Below, in pieces: positions 27,416-35,040 of a stretch of DNA of 41,268 nucleotides. Position numbers and translations under genes: made by a program. Source of the stretch: Deltaproteobacteria bacterium (lineage in GTDB: Bacteria; Myxococcota_A; Polyangia; JAAYKL01); the NCBI GenBank assembly GCA_030621515.1, contig JAUXHN010000012.1, positions 1-41,268 of the forward strand, written 5' to 3'. The notes beneath the pieces were generated by a model. It ran no database searches, was not told where the DNA came from, and worked only from the letters and a program-made list of their open reading frames with translations. Numbering within the stretch: the stretch's first letter is position 1; each line of letters starts with the position of its first letter.

Positions 27416-28864
27416 ATGGCGGACATTACATTCATCAACCTGAACATGCTCTTCGTTCGCTATTCCGATGCGTACGACAAGGAACTCCACCTGCCGCTCG
27501 GTTTGCTCTACCTCACGAGCGTGCTCGAGAACGCGGGTTACGAAGTGGACCTCCGCGACTATCAGACCTGCGAATCCGACGATCCGTTCGATATGGATAC
27601 CTTCGTCGAGTTCTGCTCGGATCCGGCGCCGATCATCGGATTGTCGTGCATGGCCAACCTTCTTCCGTTCACCATACTTGCGGCAAAGAGGCTCAAGGAG
27701 CGCTATCCGGACACAACGATCGTGCTCGGCGGGGTGGGCGCGAAGGCGGTGGAGGAAAAGGTTCTTCAGAGATTTCCCTGGATCGATGTCGTTGCCCATG
27801 GAGAGGCAGAGAACTCGATCATCCCGCTCATCGAGGCGCTCAAGAACGGTGGAGATTTGACCGGTGTTCCCGGGGTGTTTTTCAAAACGGCGGGCGGGAC
27901 CGTGGCGTGCAACGAGCCCCCTGCGAGGATAGAAGACCTCGACACGATTCCCAGGCCCGCCTATCACCGCGTGGACCTGAACGCATATGACGCGTACGGC
28001 ATGGTCTCTTCCAGAGGATGTCCATACAAATGCACGTTCTGTTCGGTCGCTCCCATCTGGAATCACAAATGCTATTTTCGTTCGCCCGAAGATGTTGTGG
28101 CCGAGATGAAGGAGCTTCACGAAGCGGTGGGCGTGGAGCTGTTTTTATTTCAGGACGAGTTCTTTGTTTCCTCCAAGCAGGCGGTCATCCGATTCTGCAA
28201 CGCTCTGGAAAAGAGCGGCCTGGACGTGAAGTGGAAGGCCTTCGCGCGTGTGGATCTCGCAGACGACGAGATGATGGACGCGATGGCGAGAACCGGATGC
28301 CTTGAGATCCGATTCGGCATCGAGACCGGTTCCCAGGCGATGCTGGAGAGGACCTTGAAAGGGTTCACTCCGGAGATGGCAGTCGATGTGGTTTCCAGGG
28401 CCACACAAATCTTCCCCCGGGTGGATACGTTCTTTATCTGGGCCTATCCGGACGAGTCGATGGACGACTTCTACAAATCGCTGTTTCAGATGATCTCGTT
28501 TCGCCTGATGGGCGCCCGGATTCTTCCCTCGCTTCTGTGTCTCTTGCCGCAAACCCAGATGTACATGGATCTGGGCGAGGAGAGGTTGCGGAATCTGGAG
28601 TTCTGCGAGGAACTCTTGCCCGAGTACGTCATCACGGGTCACGAGGTGTGCGAGGTGGGATCGGTATCCATTCAACCCAGGCACGCGCCGATTTTCGATT
28701 TCATAAAGGAGCACAAGGATCTCTTCCCCGGCTTCTTCCTCCTCGACGTGGACGAGAACATCCGACCCAAACTGCAGATCTTGCAGGAGCACGGCTTTTA
28801 TACCAGGGCCGACCGGGAGCTGAGAGATCTCGACTCCTGCGGCGCGCATTCTCCCAGGGTGTGA
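27416..28864 (+). CDS. B12-binding-domain radical SAM protein of the paralog locus
   Basis: 482 residues. The N-terminal part (about 1-145) has the cobalamin-binding-like Rossmann layout (PLGLLYLTSVLENAGYEVDL, IIGLSCMA, TIVLGGVGAKAVEE, VAHGEAENSIIPLIEAL). The radical SAM cluster motif is GCPYKCTFC (Cys202, 206, 209). A further region has RFGIETGSQAMLERTLKGF, usual in this class. Such enzymes methylate or otherwise alter inert carbons; many act on peptides. It lies five bases after B1 and 26 bases before B2, between two potential substrates, which suggests that the six small proteins are its targets. That is inference. Confidence 0.88.
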   Translation: MADITFINLNMLFVRYSDAYDKELHLPLGLLYLTSVLENAGYEVDLRDYQTCESDDPFDMDTFVEFCSDPAPIIGLSCMANLLPFTILAAKRLKERYPDTTIVLGGVGAKAVEEKVLQRFPWIDVVAHGEAENSIIPLIEALKNGGDLTGVPGVFFKTAGGTVACNEPPARIEDLDTIPRPAYHRVDLNAYDAYGMVSSRGCPYKCTFCSVAPIWNHKCYFRSPEDVVAEMKELHEAVGVELFLFQDEFFVSSKQAVIRFCNALEKSGLDVKWKAFARVDLADDEMMDAMARTGCLEIRFGIETGSQAMLERTLKGFTPEMAVDVVSRATQIFPRVDTFFIWAYPDESMDDFYKSLFQMISFRLMGARILPSLLCLLPQTQMYMDLGEERLRNLEFCEELLPEYVITGHEVCEVGSVSIQPRHAPIFDFIKEHKDLFPGFFLLDVDENIRPKLQILQEHGFYTRADRELRDLDSCGAHSPRV

Positions 28865-28890
28865 AAAGCACTGGAAAAGAGGGCGAAGAC

Positions 28891-29355
28891 ATGAGTGACG
28901 AGATGAAACGAGGAGGGCGAAGCGGCCCTATCAAGGGCTCATGGAAACGACGAGGGTTGACGATTGACACCAAGGTGCCTGTCAATCTGGAGCGGATCCT
29001 GATCATGGCTGCGCAGGACGAGCAGTTCCGCACGCTGTTGTACGACAATCGCGACCAGGCGCTTTCAAGGAGCGGGATCGTCTTCACTCCGTCCGAACAG
29101 GCCGTGTTCAGTGCGATGTCCCAACAAGCGCTCGAGACAATGATCTCGCGGTTCAAACCCCAACAACAGCGAAACCAACGGTTCCTCAAGAACGTCACGG
29201 CGGCAGCCATGGCGGGTGGGATGCTCATCGCATCATGCGCTGTTTCTTCCTCTTGTGATGACGGCTGTGGACCAGATATCGACTCCGACACCGACGGCGA
29301 TACCGACACTGATACTGATACTGATGAGGACGCCGGTTCGGATGCGGGCGAATAA
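28891..29355 (+). CDS. Paralog B2: leader-like domain, lipobox-type segment and acidic Asp-Thr tail
   Basis: 154 residues, subfamily B, very close to B1 over the first 90 residues (GPIKGSWKRRG; VPVNLERILIMAAQDEQFR; NRDQALSRSGIVFTPSE). RFLKN starts the hydrophobic segment (about 101-113), which ends IASC (Cys116), followed by three more cysteines in AVSSSCDDGCGPD. The tail has IDSDTDGDTDTD repeats, shorter than its relatives, ending DEDAGSDAGE. GAGGG precedes the ATG. It follows the radical SAM gene by 26 bases and converges on the APC-Usp gene. It is the last gene of the first cluster. Confidence 0.75.
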   Translation: MSDEMKRGGRSGPIKGSWKRRGLTIDTKVPVNLERILIMAAQDEQFRTLLYDNRDQALSRSGIVFTPSEQAVFSAMSQQALETMISRFKPQQQRNQRFLKNVTAAAMAGGMLIASCAVSSSCDDGCGPDIDSDTDGDTDTDTDTDEDAGSDAGE

Positions 29356-29392
29356 ACGATAACCAAACAAACGGTCCGGATCTCACCGCAAG

Positions 29393-31618
29393 CTATTTCA
29401 GGACGGTCGTCGTTCCTTGGCGCACGATCACAACCGAACACTTGGCCTGTTCGGCTATCATGGCGGAGAACGCCCCGATCGAGTCGTCCATGAAAGTGCT
29501 CTCCGACGTGCCCACCACCAGCATGTCCAGATCCGCCGACCGCTTCACCAGCACATCGAGTGGGTTGTCCGACCTCAGTAGCTCCGTGTTGAACGGCACC
29601 AGGCTGGTGTGACGCTCGATGGCGGCCATCTGGATGTGCCTGGAGTGGGCCAGGTGTTCGGTCTCGAATTGCTCGGGTACCACATTCAGGTACGTGACCT
29701 CACCCTGGAAATCCTCCGCAATGGTCATGGCCACCTTCACCATCAACGGCAGGTTCCCCTGACCGCCCAGGGCCACCCCTATCCTCCTGGGGGTCACGTC
29801 GTGAGTGAGCTGGAGGAAGACCAGGTCGTTGCGCACCTTCGTGGCGATCTTCTCGACCAGCTCCGACGGGCCTGCCCCCGGCACGGACGACCACCCCATG
29901 ATGATCATCCGAACCCGCTCCTCTATTGACGCGTGAATTATCCCGTCGGCCAGATCATTAGCCGCTCTCACGACGGGTCTCACGTTGAACCCCTTCACGT
30001 TCGCCAGCTGGTTGGCCATCTCCGTGGCCTCCAGGGCATCGGCGGTGCCGGCTGTGCTCAACAGGGCTTCACGCGGGCTCTTTCCCTGCGCCGTCTTGAC
30101 GACCCGCAGGGCGACCACCTCCCCTCCGTCGGGGGGCAACAGAGCCCTCGACAGTGAAAACAGGGACTCGAGCGTGTCAGGATTGGCCATGGGCACAAGG
30201 ATCCGCTCCCCTTTCCTGAGGAAGTTGAGCGAATGCCCCTCCCGATCGGCGAGGTCCACGCTGAAGCCGGCCCTGCCCCGCTTCTCCGATGCATGGGAGT
30301 AGCTCAGGAACACCGCGCATCCCACGCCGACGATCATTCCCCCGAACATCATCGACTGCCAGTCCAGGGTAAGCAGCAGACTCGCGTTCGCAACCATGGC
30401 CGCCCACGGAACAGCCTTGCGCCATACGGGCAATCTCGCCCCCCCGGCCTTCTCCTCACTGCGGTAGAGCCTGTGCAGGGCCACCGAGATGGGGAGCATG
30501 GAGAACAACAGGGCGAAGTTTGCCGCCTTGGCGATAAACTCCAGATCGGCCAGGAGGATCACCACGATGGTAGCCCCCGCCCCCGCCAGGAGCGCCGGCG
30601 CAGGAACTCCGGACTTCCCCCGGACCGAACCCAGCAAACCCGGCAGCAACCGGTCCCTCCCCATGGCGAAGATCTGCCTGCCCTGGCTGGAGAGCGTGCT
30701 GTTGAGCGCCGCTGCGGACGCCAGGATTCCTCCGACGCCGATTAGCCAGGCGCCCCACGGTCCCACCGCCCTCGATGCCAGCAGCACGAGGGGCGCGTCG
30801 CTGGTCGCCAGATCCTTCCAGTTCACGGCCCCCACCGCGACTGCCGCCACGATCACGTAGAACAGCAGCGCGATACTCATGGAGATCCCCATCGCCCTCG
30901 GAACGGTGCGCTCCGCGTCCCTTATCTCCTCGGCGCTGTTGGCGATGAGCTGGTAGCCGAAGAACGAGATGTAGATGAGCGAGATTGCGGCCCCCACACC
31001 GCCCACACCCTTTGGGAAGACCGGAACGAAATTATCACCGGAGATGAGGGGAGCCGCTACTGCGGCAAGGATTACCAGCACCGCGAGGTTGCCCCAGGTG
31101 AAGATCTGCTGCACCCTGTCTCCGCCCTTGCCCGCGCGCATGCTCATCACGATGAACGTGATCACAAGGAAACCGGCGATGACCTTGTACAACCCATCGG
31201 AGACGTACCGCTCGGGAAGGAACGACGCAGAGTAGGTGGCGAAGCCGTGGGCGTACAGGGCGCAGGCGAAGACGCTCCCCACCGCGAGGTGCCACCCGAC
31301 CATGAATCCCCAGAAGCTGCCCAGCTGGTTGTAAGCGTAAGCGTAACCACCTCCGGAGATTGGGAGGCGACGGGACAGGTCGGCAAACATGATCACCGAC
31401 AGGAAGGTGAGCATGCCGCAGATACCGTACGCGATTGGAAGCCCGGGACCCGCCTGCGCCGACGCGATCCCCACGAGCACGTAGAGTCCCGCACCCATCA
31501 GGGCGCCGACCCCCAGGGTGGTGGACGCCATGAGTCCCATGGCCTTCTTGAAGGTCACCGGCGCGCTCTTCTCGTGCAGCCTCTGCTTCAGGGTCTCGTC
31601 CACGGGCATCTCGTACAT
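29393..31618 (-). CDS. APC-family amino acid permease with two C-terminal universal stress domains
   Basis: 741 residues. The first about 440 hold 12 predicted membrane segments with APC superfamily features (an early GVGALMGAGLYVLVG motif, GGGYAYAYN, and EEIRDAERTVPRAM). Residues about 465-600 and 605-740 are two Usp-like domains; the second ends with MLVVGTSES and SVVIVRQG. APC-Usp fusions are known; the soluble part may gate transport in response to nucleotide or stress. Substrate unknown, probably an amino acid. AAGGA lies six bases before the ATG. It is on the opposite strand inside the paralog locus, separating B2 from A3-B3; no sign that it takes part. Confidence 0.9.
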   Translation of the reverse strand: MYEMPVDETLKQRLHEKSAPVTFKKAMGLMASTTLGVGALMGAGLYVLVGIASAQAGPGLPIAYGICGMLTFLSVIMFADLSRRLPISGGGYAYAYNQLGSFWGFMVGWHLAVGSVFACALYAHGFATYSASFLPERYVSDGLYKVIAGFLVITFIVMSMRAGKGGDRVQQIFTWGNLAVLVILAAVAAPLISGDNFVPVFPKGVGGVGAAISLIYISFFGYQLIANSAEEIRDAERTVPRAMGISMSIALLFYVIVAAVAVGAVNWKDLATSDAPLVLLASRAVGPWGAWLIGVGGILASAAALNSTLSSQGRQIFAMGRDRLLPGLLGSVRGKSGVPAPALLAGAGATIVVILLADLEFIAKAANFALLFSMLPISVALHRLYRSEEKAGGARLPVWRKAVPWAAMVANASLLLTLDWQSMMFGGMIVGVGCAVFLSYSHASEKRGRAGFSVDLADREGHSLNFLRKGERILVPMANPDTLESLFSLSRALLPPDGGEVVALRVVKTAQGKSPREALLSTAGTADALEATEMANQLANVKGFNVRPVVRAANDLADGIIHASIEERVRMIIMGWSSVPGAGPSELVEKIATKVRNDLVFLQLTHDVTPRRIGVALGGQGNLPLMVKVAMTIAEDFQGEVTYLNVVPEQFETEHLAHSRHIQMAAIERHTSLVPFNTELLRSDNPLDVLVKRSADLDMLVVGTSESTFMDDSIGAFSAMIAEQAKCSVVIVRQGTTTVLK

Positions 31619-31716
31619 CCATCCTTCTCGTCGACCCGGGGAGTATATCAGAATAGGCGCTCGCGGCTCGAATATGGTGTAGAATTGGAACAGAGGCAGA
31701 GCACAGTGGGGGAGAC

Positions 31717-32262
31717 ATGAGTGACAAGATGAACAAACCGGATCTCACCATCGTGGGTGGACAACCCGGTAAACGCCATAACTCCGGAGACAAAATCCAG
31801 GTGCCCGTGGGGCTGGAAAAGATCCTCTTTCACGCTGCCCGTGACACGAGCTTCAAGAAGTTGCTCCTGGCGGATCGCGACGCCGCAATCGAAAAGAGCG
31901 CGGTGAATTTGCGACCCTCGGAACGCGCGATGCTCTCCGTGGCGACGGATAACGCCCTCGAAGCGATGATCGCCAGAATAGTTCCCACCAATCCGCGAAA
32001 ACGGAAATTCATGAGCCTCGTCGCCGCAGCGGCAACATCTCTTGCAGCGGGTACGGTGCTCGTCGCAAGCGGATGCGATGCTCAGTCTGTGGTCAAGGGG
32101 TCTACCGCAGATGAAGACATAGACGGGAGCGTAGACAGCGGCGACACCGATACTGAAACCAGTACTGAAACCGATACTGATTCAGATACTGTCGATACGG
32201 ACACCGGTGGCCCATATGCCGACGCCGGCGTGGGACCCGATACCGACACCGATACCGAATAG
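31717..32262 (+). CDS. Paralog A3: leader-like domain, lipobox-type segment and acidic Asp-Thr tail
   Basis: 181 residues, subfamily A. It shares PDLTIVGGQPGK with A2 and is almost identical to it over VPVGLEKILFHAARDTSFKK, LLLADRDAAIEKS and SERAMLSVATD. The RKRKFM start of the hydrophobic segment leads to VASGC (Cys120). The tail is a mix of DTDTETSTETDTDSDT and Gly/Pro-rich residues, ending DTDTDTE. GGGGGAG lies two to three bases before the ATG. A TAGAAT at 31680 could be its -10 box. It is divergent from the APC-Usp gene across 98 bases, so it probably has its own promoter. Confidence 0.75.
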   Translation: MSDKMNKPDLTIVGGQPGKRHNSGDKIQVPVGLEKILFHAARDTSFKKLLLADRDAAIEKSAVNLRPSERAMLSVATDNALEAMIARIVPTNPRKRKFMSLVAAAATSLAAGTVLVASGCDAQSVVKGSTADEDIDGSVDSGDTDTETSTETDTDSDTVDTDTGGPYADAGVGPDTDTDTE

Positions 32263-32272
32263 GGGGCCGACG

Positions 32273-32809
32273 ATGAAGAAACCCAAGAAAGAACGGAGCG
32301 GCGAGTGCCAGGAGTTGGTTGGATCGTGGAAGCGACACAGCGGAGGCTCCAGCATTGATATTCCGGTCAATTGGGAGCGCGTCATGATCGAGGCTGCGCA
32401 AAACCCGGATTTCAAGGAGAGCCTGATTGCAAACCGTGAACAGGCAATCGCACGCGCCGGGTTTCGACTTTCGGACTCGGAGAACGCAATGCTGGCCGCC
32501 CTGTCACCGGAAACCCTCGAGGTGATGATCCGCTCCATCGATCCCGGACGGTCGAAAAATCGACGTTTCGCAAGAACTGTAGCGACTGCAGCGATGGTAG
32601 GTGGGATGCTCATCGCTTCTCACGCATGTGAAGAATTTGATTGCGGAGGCATCGGTCCGGATATCGATTCCGACAACGATACCGATACGGACACTGACAT
32701 AGATACAGATACTGACACCGATACTGATATCGATACGGACACCGATACTGATACCGATACAGGTGTAGATCCTGACGCGGGAAACGATTCCGGTTCGGAT
32801 GCGGGCTAA
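32273..32809 (+). CDS. Paralog B3: leader-like domain, lipobox-type segment and long Asp-Thr tail
   Basis: 178 residues, the most divergent member of subfamily B. It keeps GSWKR, then IPVNWERVMIEAAQNPDFK, NREQAIARAGFRLSDSE and LEVMI. KNRRF leads into a hydrophobic stretch with VATAAMVGGMLIAS as in B1, ending SHAC (Cys119). The tail begins CGGIGPDIDSDNDTDTDTD, shared with B1, and is longer than in the others, ending DPDAGNDSGSDAG. I start at the ATG at 32273 with AGGGGG ahead; longer frames overlap A3 and lack conservation. It lies ten bases after A3, forming a second A-B pair. Confidence 0.75.
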   Translation: MKKPKKERSGECQELVGSWKRHSGGSSIDIPVNWERVMIEAAQNPDFKESLIANREQAIARAGFRLSDSENAMLAALSPETLEVMIRSIDPGRSKNRRFARTVATAAMVGGMLIASHACEEFDCGGIGPDIDSDNDTDTDTDIDTDTDTDTDIDTDTDTDTDTGVDPDAGNDSGSDAG

Positions 32810-32982
32810 TGACTTGTTGAGGTGACCTTCCCAGAAAAAAAGTGACTGGCACCTCCAGAAGCACCTCGAAGCTCTTCCTTAAAGATAATCCATTATAGCT
32901 CTGATATTACAAGCGAATCCCCTGGTTACACAGGAATAAGATTACACCAAACAAATGTGTCTGGCACCCTATCAACACAACA
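32801..32982 (+). repeat. Scar-like intergenic region with relic spacer and repeated GTGWCTGGCACC
   Basis: From 32801 the end of B3 and its spacer (GCGGGCTAATGACTTGTTGAGGTGAC) match the A1-A2 junction at 26305-26330 almost base for base, including the ribosome site that serves A2. The match stops at 32828, where a start codon would follow. Soon after, GTGACTGGCACC (32842-32853) and GTGTCTGGCACC (32957-32968) form a direct repeat 115 bases apart. Such words often flank REP-associated elements. I see no gene between them. Confidence 0.5.
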
Positions 32983-34251
32983 TCAGGCAGTCGGTTTCTT
33001 GCGCCTGATTACCGATATGAAATGGGAAAAGGTCGGAAGGAATCCGTAGAGCAGACTCACCCCCAAAATAACCATGAAGGTGACCTCTTTTTTCCAAAAA
33101 AGATGACCGGCCAGGAGTGCCAGCACGAGAACCGGCATGCCGTAGATGATGCGACGGTTGGAAGCGAGCGCCCTGCCCATGTGCTTGTAGAGCGTGTCGA
33201 AAGACAGCATCTGCATGCATGCAATCCCAACCATGAATCCCAGAATCACCTGGTTATCGGGAAAGAGGATTATGGAGCAAAGAGTGACAAGCGCCCCGAT
33301 AGTGCTCGGCACGCCACAAAAATAGGCCGGATCGGAGTAGGCCTTGTTGAGAGTGAAATAGACGAGCCTGCTGATGGTAAACATGCTGTAAAAAGCACCC
33401 AGCACGACACCCTCCATACCGCCCACGGCGAAGTACAACGCCACACCCGGCGCCACTCCGTAATTGACTCCGTCGGCGATGTCGTCCGAGTAGACACCGA
33501 ACCTGGTTCCGCCATACTTTCTGGCAGCAGCGCCGTCAAAACCGTCGAACGCGGCGCCCAGCATCAGGAAAAGCAGGCTCAGGTCGAACCGCCCCTTCCT
33601 CGCAAACAGCATCGAGAAAACACCGCACAACAGGTTCGCTGCGGAAAGAGCGTCCGCGAGAAAGCGTTTCTGTAGCGCGCCGAGGTTGTACAGGGCCACC
33701 ACCGATGAAAAAGTCACGTTGGTGATGAGCAGGTATCCCACAAGCTCGGGCGTTGCCAACCTTGGGGCCCACCCCTGGCTTACGAGAAGCAGCGAAAGCA
33801 ACGTCGTATAACTCATGGCGGTTCGAAGGCGATTTTCAGTGCTGCCTTTCCCCACGATGAATAGAACCATCAGCAAAAAATCGATGGCCAGCTTCGCGCC
33901 GAGCAACTCCAGGGGCAAGATGTCCACACAGAAGTACGACAGCACCGCGAGGATGGGGTAGTCGGTTACGCGGTCGAAGATTCTGCCGAACCCGGTGGCC
34001 TTGTCCTTCTGGCGGGCGACTACACCGTCGAGATAGTCGAGCGCCGCGAAGAGGACGAACAGACCGATGACAAGCCAGGGCCTCCCGGGGAGTCCGTCCA
34101 CCTGTTTGAGCGCGGCCACAAGCGGAAATATGACAACGAGCTTGGAAGCGGAGAGCACGTTCGGATGCAGGGGCACCAGACCTGCTATCCCGGACTCGAA
34201 TCTGAGCACCCACGCGGGCTTGGGAACCATGCGTCTCGCGTCGTCGTCCAT
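32983..34251 (-). CDS. Tandem CDP-alcohol phosphatidyltransferase (two CAP domains, second PssA-like)
   Basis: 422 residues with many membrane segments and two complete CDP-alcohol phosphotransferase motifs (D-x2-D-G-x2-A-R ... G-x3-D-x3-D): D72 to D97 in the first half and D236 to D260 in the second. The second half has an LSAANLLCGVFSMLF start and the GVNYGVAPG block seen in phosphatidylserine synthase PssA. The first half is less specific (phosphatidylglycerol phosphate or another CDP-alcohol type). It may make two phospholipids or one with an internal relation. The ATG overlaps the SDR stop as TAATG, so translation is coupled. Confidence 0.85.
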   Translation of the reverse strand: MDDDARRMVPKPAWVLRFESGIAGLVPLHPNVLSASKLVVIFPLVAALKQVDGLPGRPWLVIGLFVLFAALDYLDGVVARQKDKATGFGRIFDRVTDYPILAVLSYFCVDILPLELLGAKLAIDFLLMVLFIVGKGSTENRLRTAMSYTTLLSLLLVSQGWAPRLATPELVGYLLITNVTFSSVVALYNLGALQKRFLADALSAANLLCGVFSMLFARKGRFDLSLLFLMLGAAFDGFDGAAARKYGGTRFGVYSDDIADGVNYGVAPGVALYFAVGGMEGVVLGAFYSMFTISRLVYFTLNKAYSDPAYFCGVPSTIGALVTLCSIILFPDNQVILGFMVGIACMQMLSFDTLYKHMGRALASNRRIIYGMPVLVLALLAGHLFWKKEVTFMVILGVSLLYGFLPTFSHFISVIRRKKPTA

Positions 34252-35015
34252 TAACCAGCCGTTTTTTCCAGGGCTCTGCGGGTGGCCCAGACAAACAGGC
34301 CGCGCGGGAGGATCTTTGAGAAAAGGAACGCGGTGAGTTTCATCATGATGCCCTTCACCGAGATCATCTTTCTTTTTTTGGCGTGCCTGAGGGCGAGATC
34401 TGCAACCGCGCCGGGCTTCAGCATGAAGGGTATGTCAGGCACGTCGCCGGCGACGTCGTAGAACTCGGTCTTCATGGGGCCGGGGCAACATACCGTGCAC
34501 CCGATCCCCCGGGACCTCAGCTCCCCGGACAACCCGCAGGAGAAGCTGATCACAAATGCCTTGGAAGCCGAATAGAGACTCCATCCGGACGCGGGGATGA
34601 ATCCGAGCACCGAAGCTACCTGGATGATCGACGCTCCCCTGTTCATCCATTTCAACCCGGCGAGCGTCAGCCGGGCGAGCGACTTGACGTTGAGATCCAG
34701 CATCTGCGAAACGCGCGCGTCTTCCATCTCACCGAAACGACCGTTGTGGCCGAAGCCCGCGTTGTTCACCAGGAGCTTCAGGTCCGGTCGCTCCCGCTCC
34801 ATCCGGTCGATCAACACACCCACCCCCTCGTCCGTTGCGAGATCGGCCACCACCGGCACTCCCACAATCCCCTCGAGAGTAGATGCCAGCTCCTGCATGG
34901 GCTCCTCTCTCCTCGCCACCATCCATATTTCATCCACGTCGAACCACCGGTCGATTCGGCGCACGAACTCAACGCCGAGCCCGGCGGAACCGCCTGTCAC
35001 GATCGCAACTCTCAT
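34251..35015 (-). CDS. Short-chain dehydrogenase/reductase
   Basis: 254 residues from the ATG at 35015, chosen because GGAGG lies seven bases ahead and because it gives the standard SDR start. The cofactor motif TGGSAGLG, the NNAG motif (NNAGFGHNG) and catalytic Tyr-x3-Lys (YSASK) are present, so it should be an active NAD(P)-dependent oxidoreductase. The C-terminal hydrophobic helices (about 215-245) suggest membrane association and a lipid or long-chain substrate, which fits the next gene, a phosphatidyltransferase whose start overlaps its stop. Substrate not known. Confidence 0.88.
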   Translation of the reverse strand: MRVAIVTGGSAGLGVEFVRRIDRWFDVDEIWMVARREEPMQELASTLEGIVGVPVVADLATDEGVGVLIDRMERERPDLKLLVNNAGFGHNGRFGEMEDARVSQMLDLNVKSLARLTLAGLKWMNRGASIIQVASVLGFIPASGWSLYSASKAFVISFSCGLSGELRSRGIGCTVCCPGPMKTEFYDVAGDVPDIPFMLKPGAVADLALRHAKKRKMISVKGIMMKLTAFLFSKILPRGLFVWATRRALEKTAG

Positions 35016-35040
35016 CTCCATACCTCCATTATTCCGCCTG

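Noticed and set aside
18384-31677. The 12-mer GCTCGAATATGG at 18384-18395 and 31666-31677, both upstream of lipoprotein-like genes
   Set aside because: Only two copies, at different distances from the start codons (about 86 and 40 bases), so chance cannot be excluded.
25800-32809. Tat (twin-arginine) signal in all six paralogs
   Set aside because: Only A1 has a full RRxFM; the others have KR, NR or NQ at the key position, so a shared Tat route is not supported.
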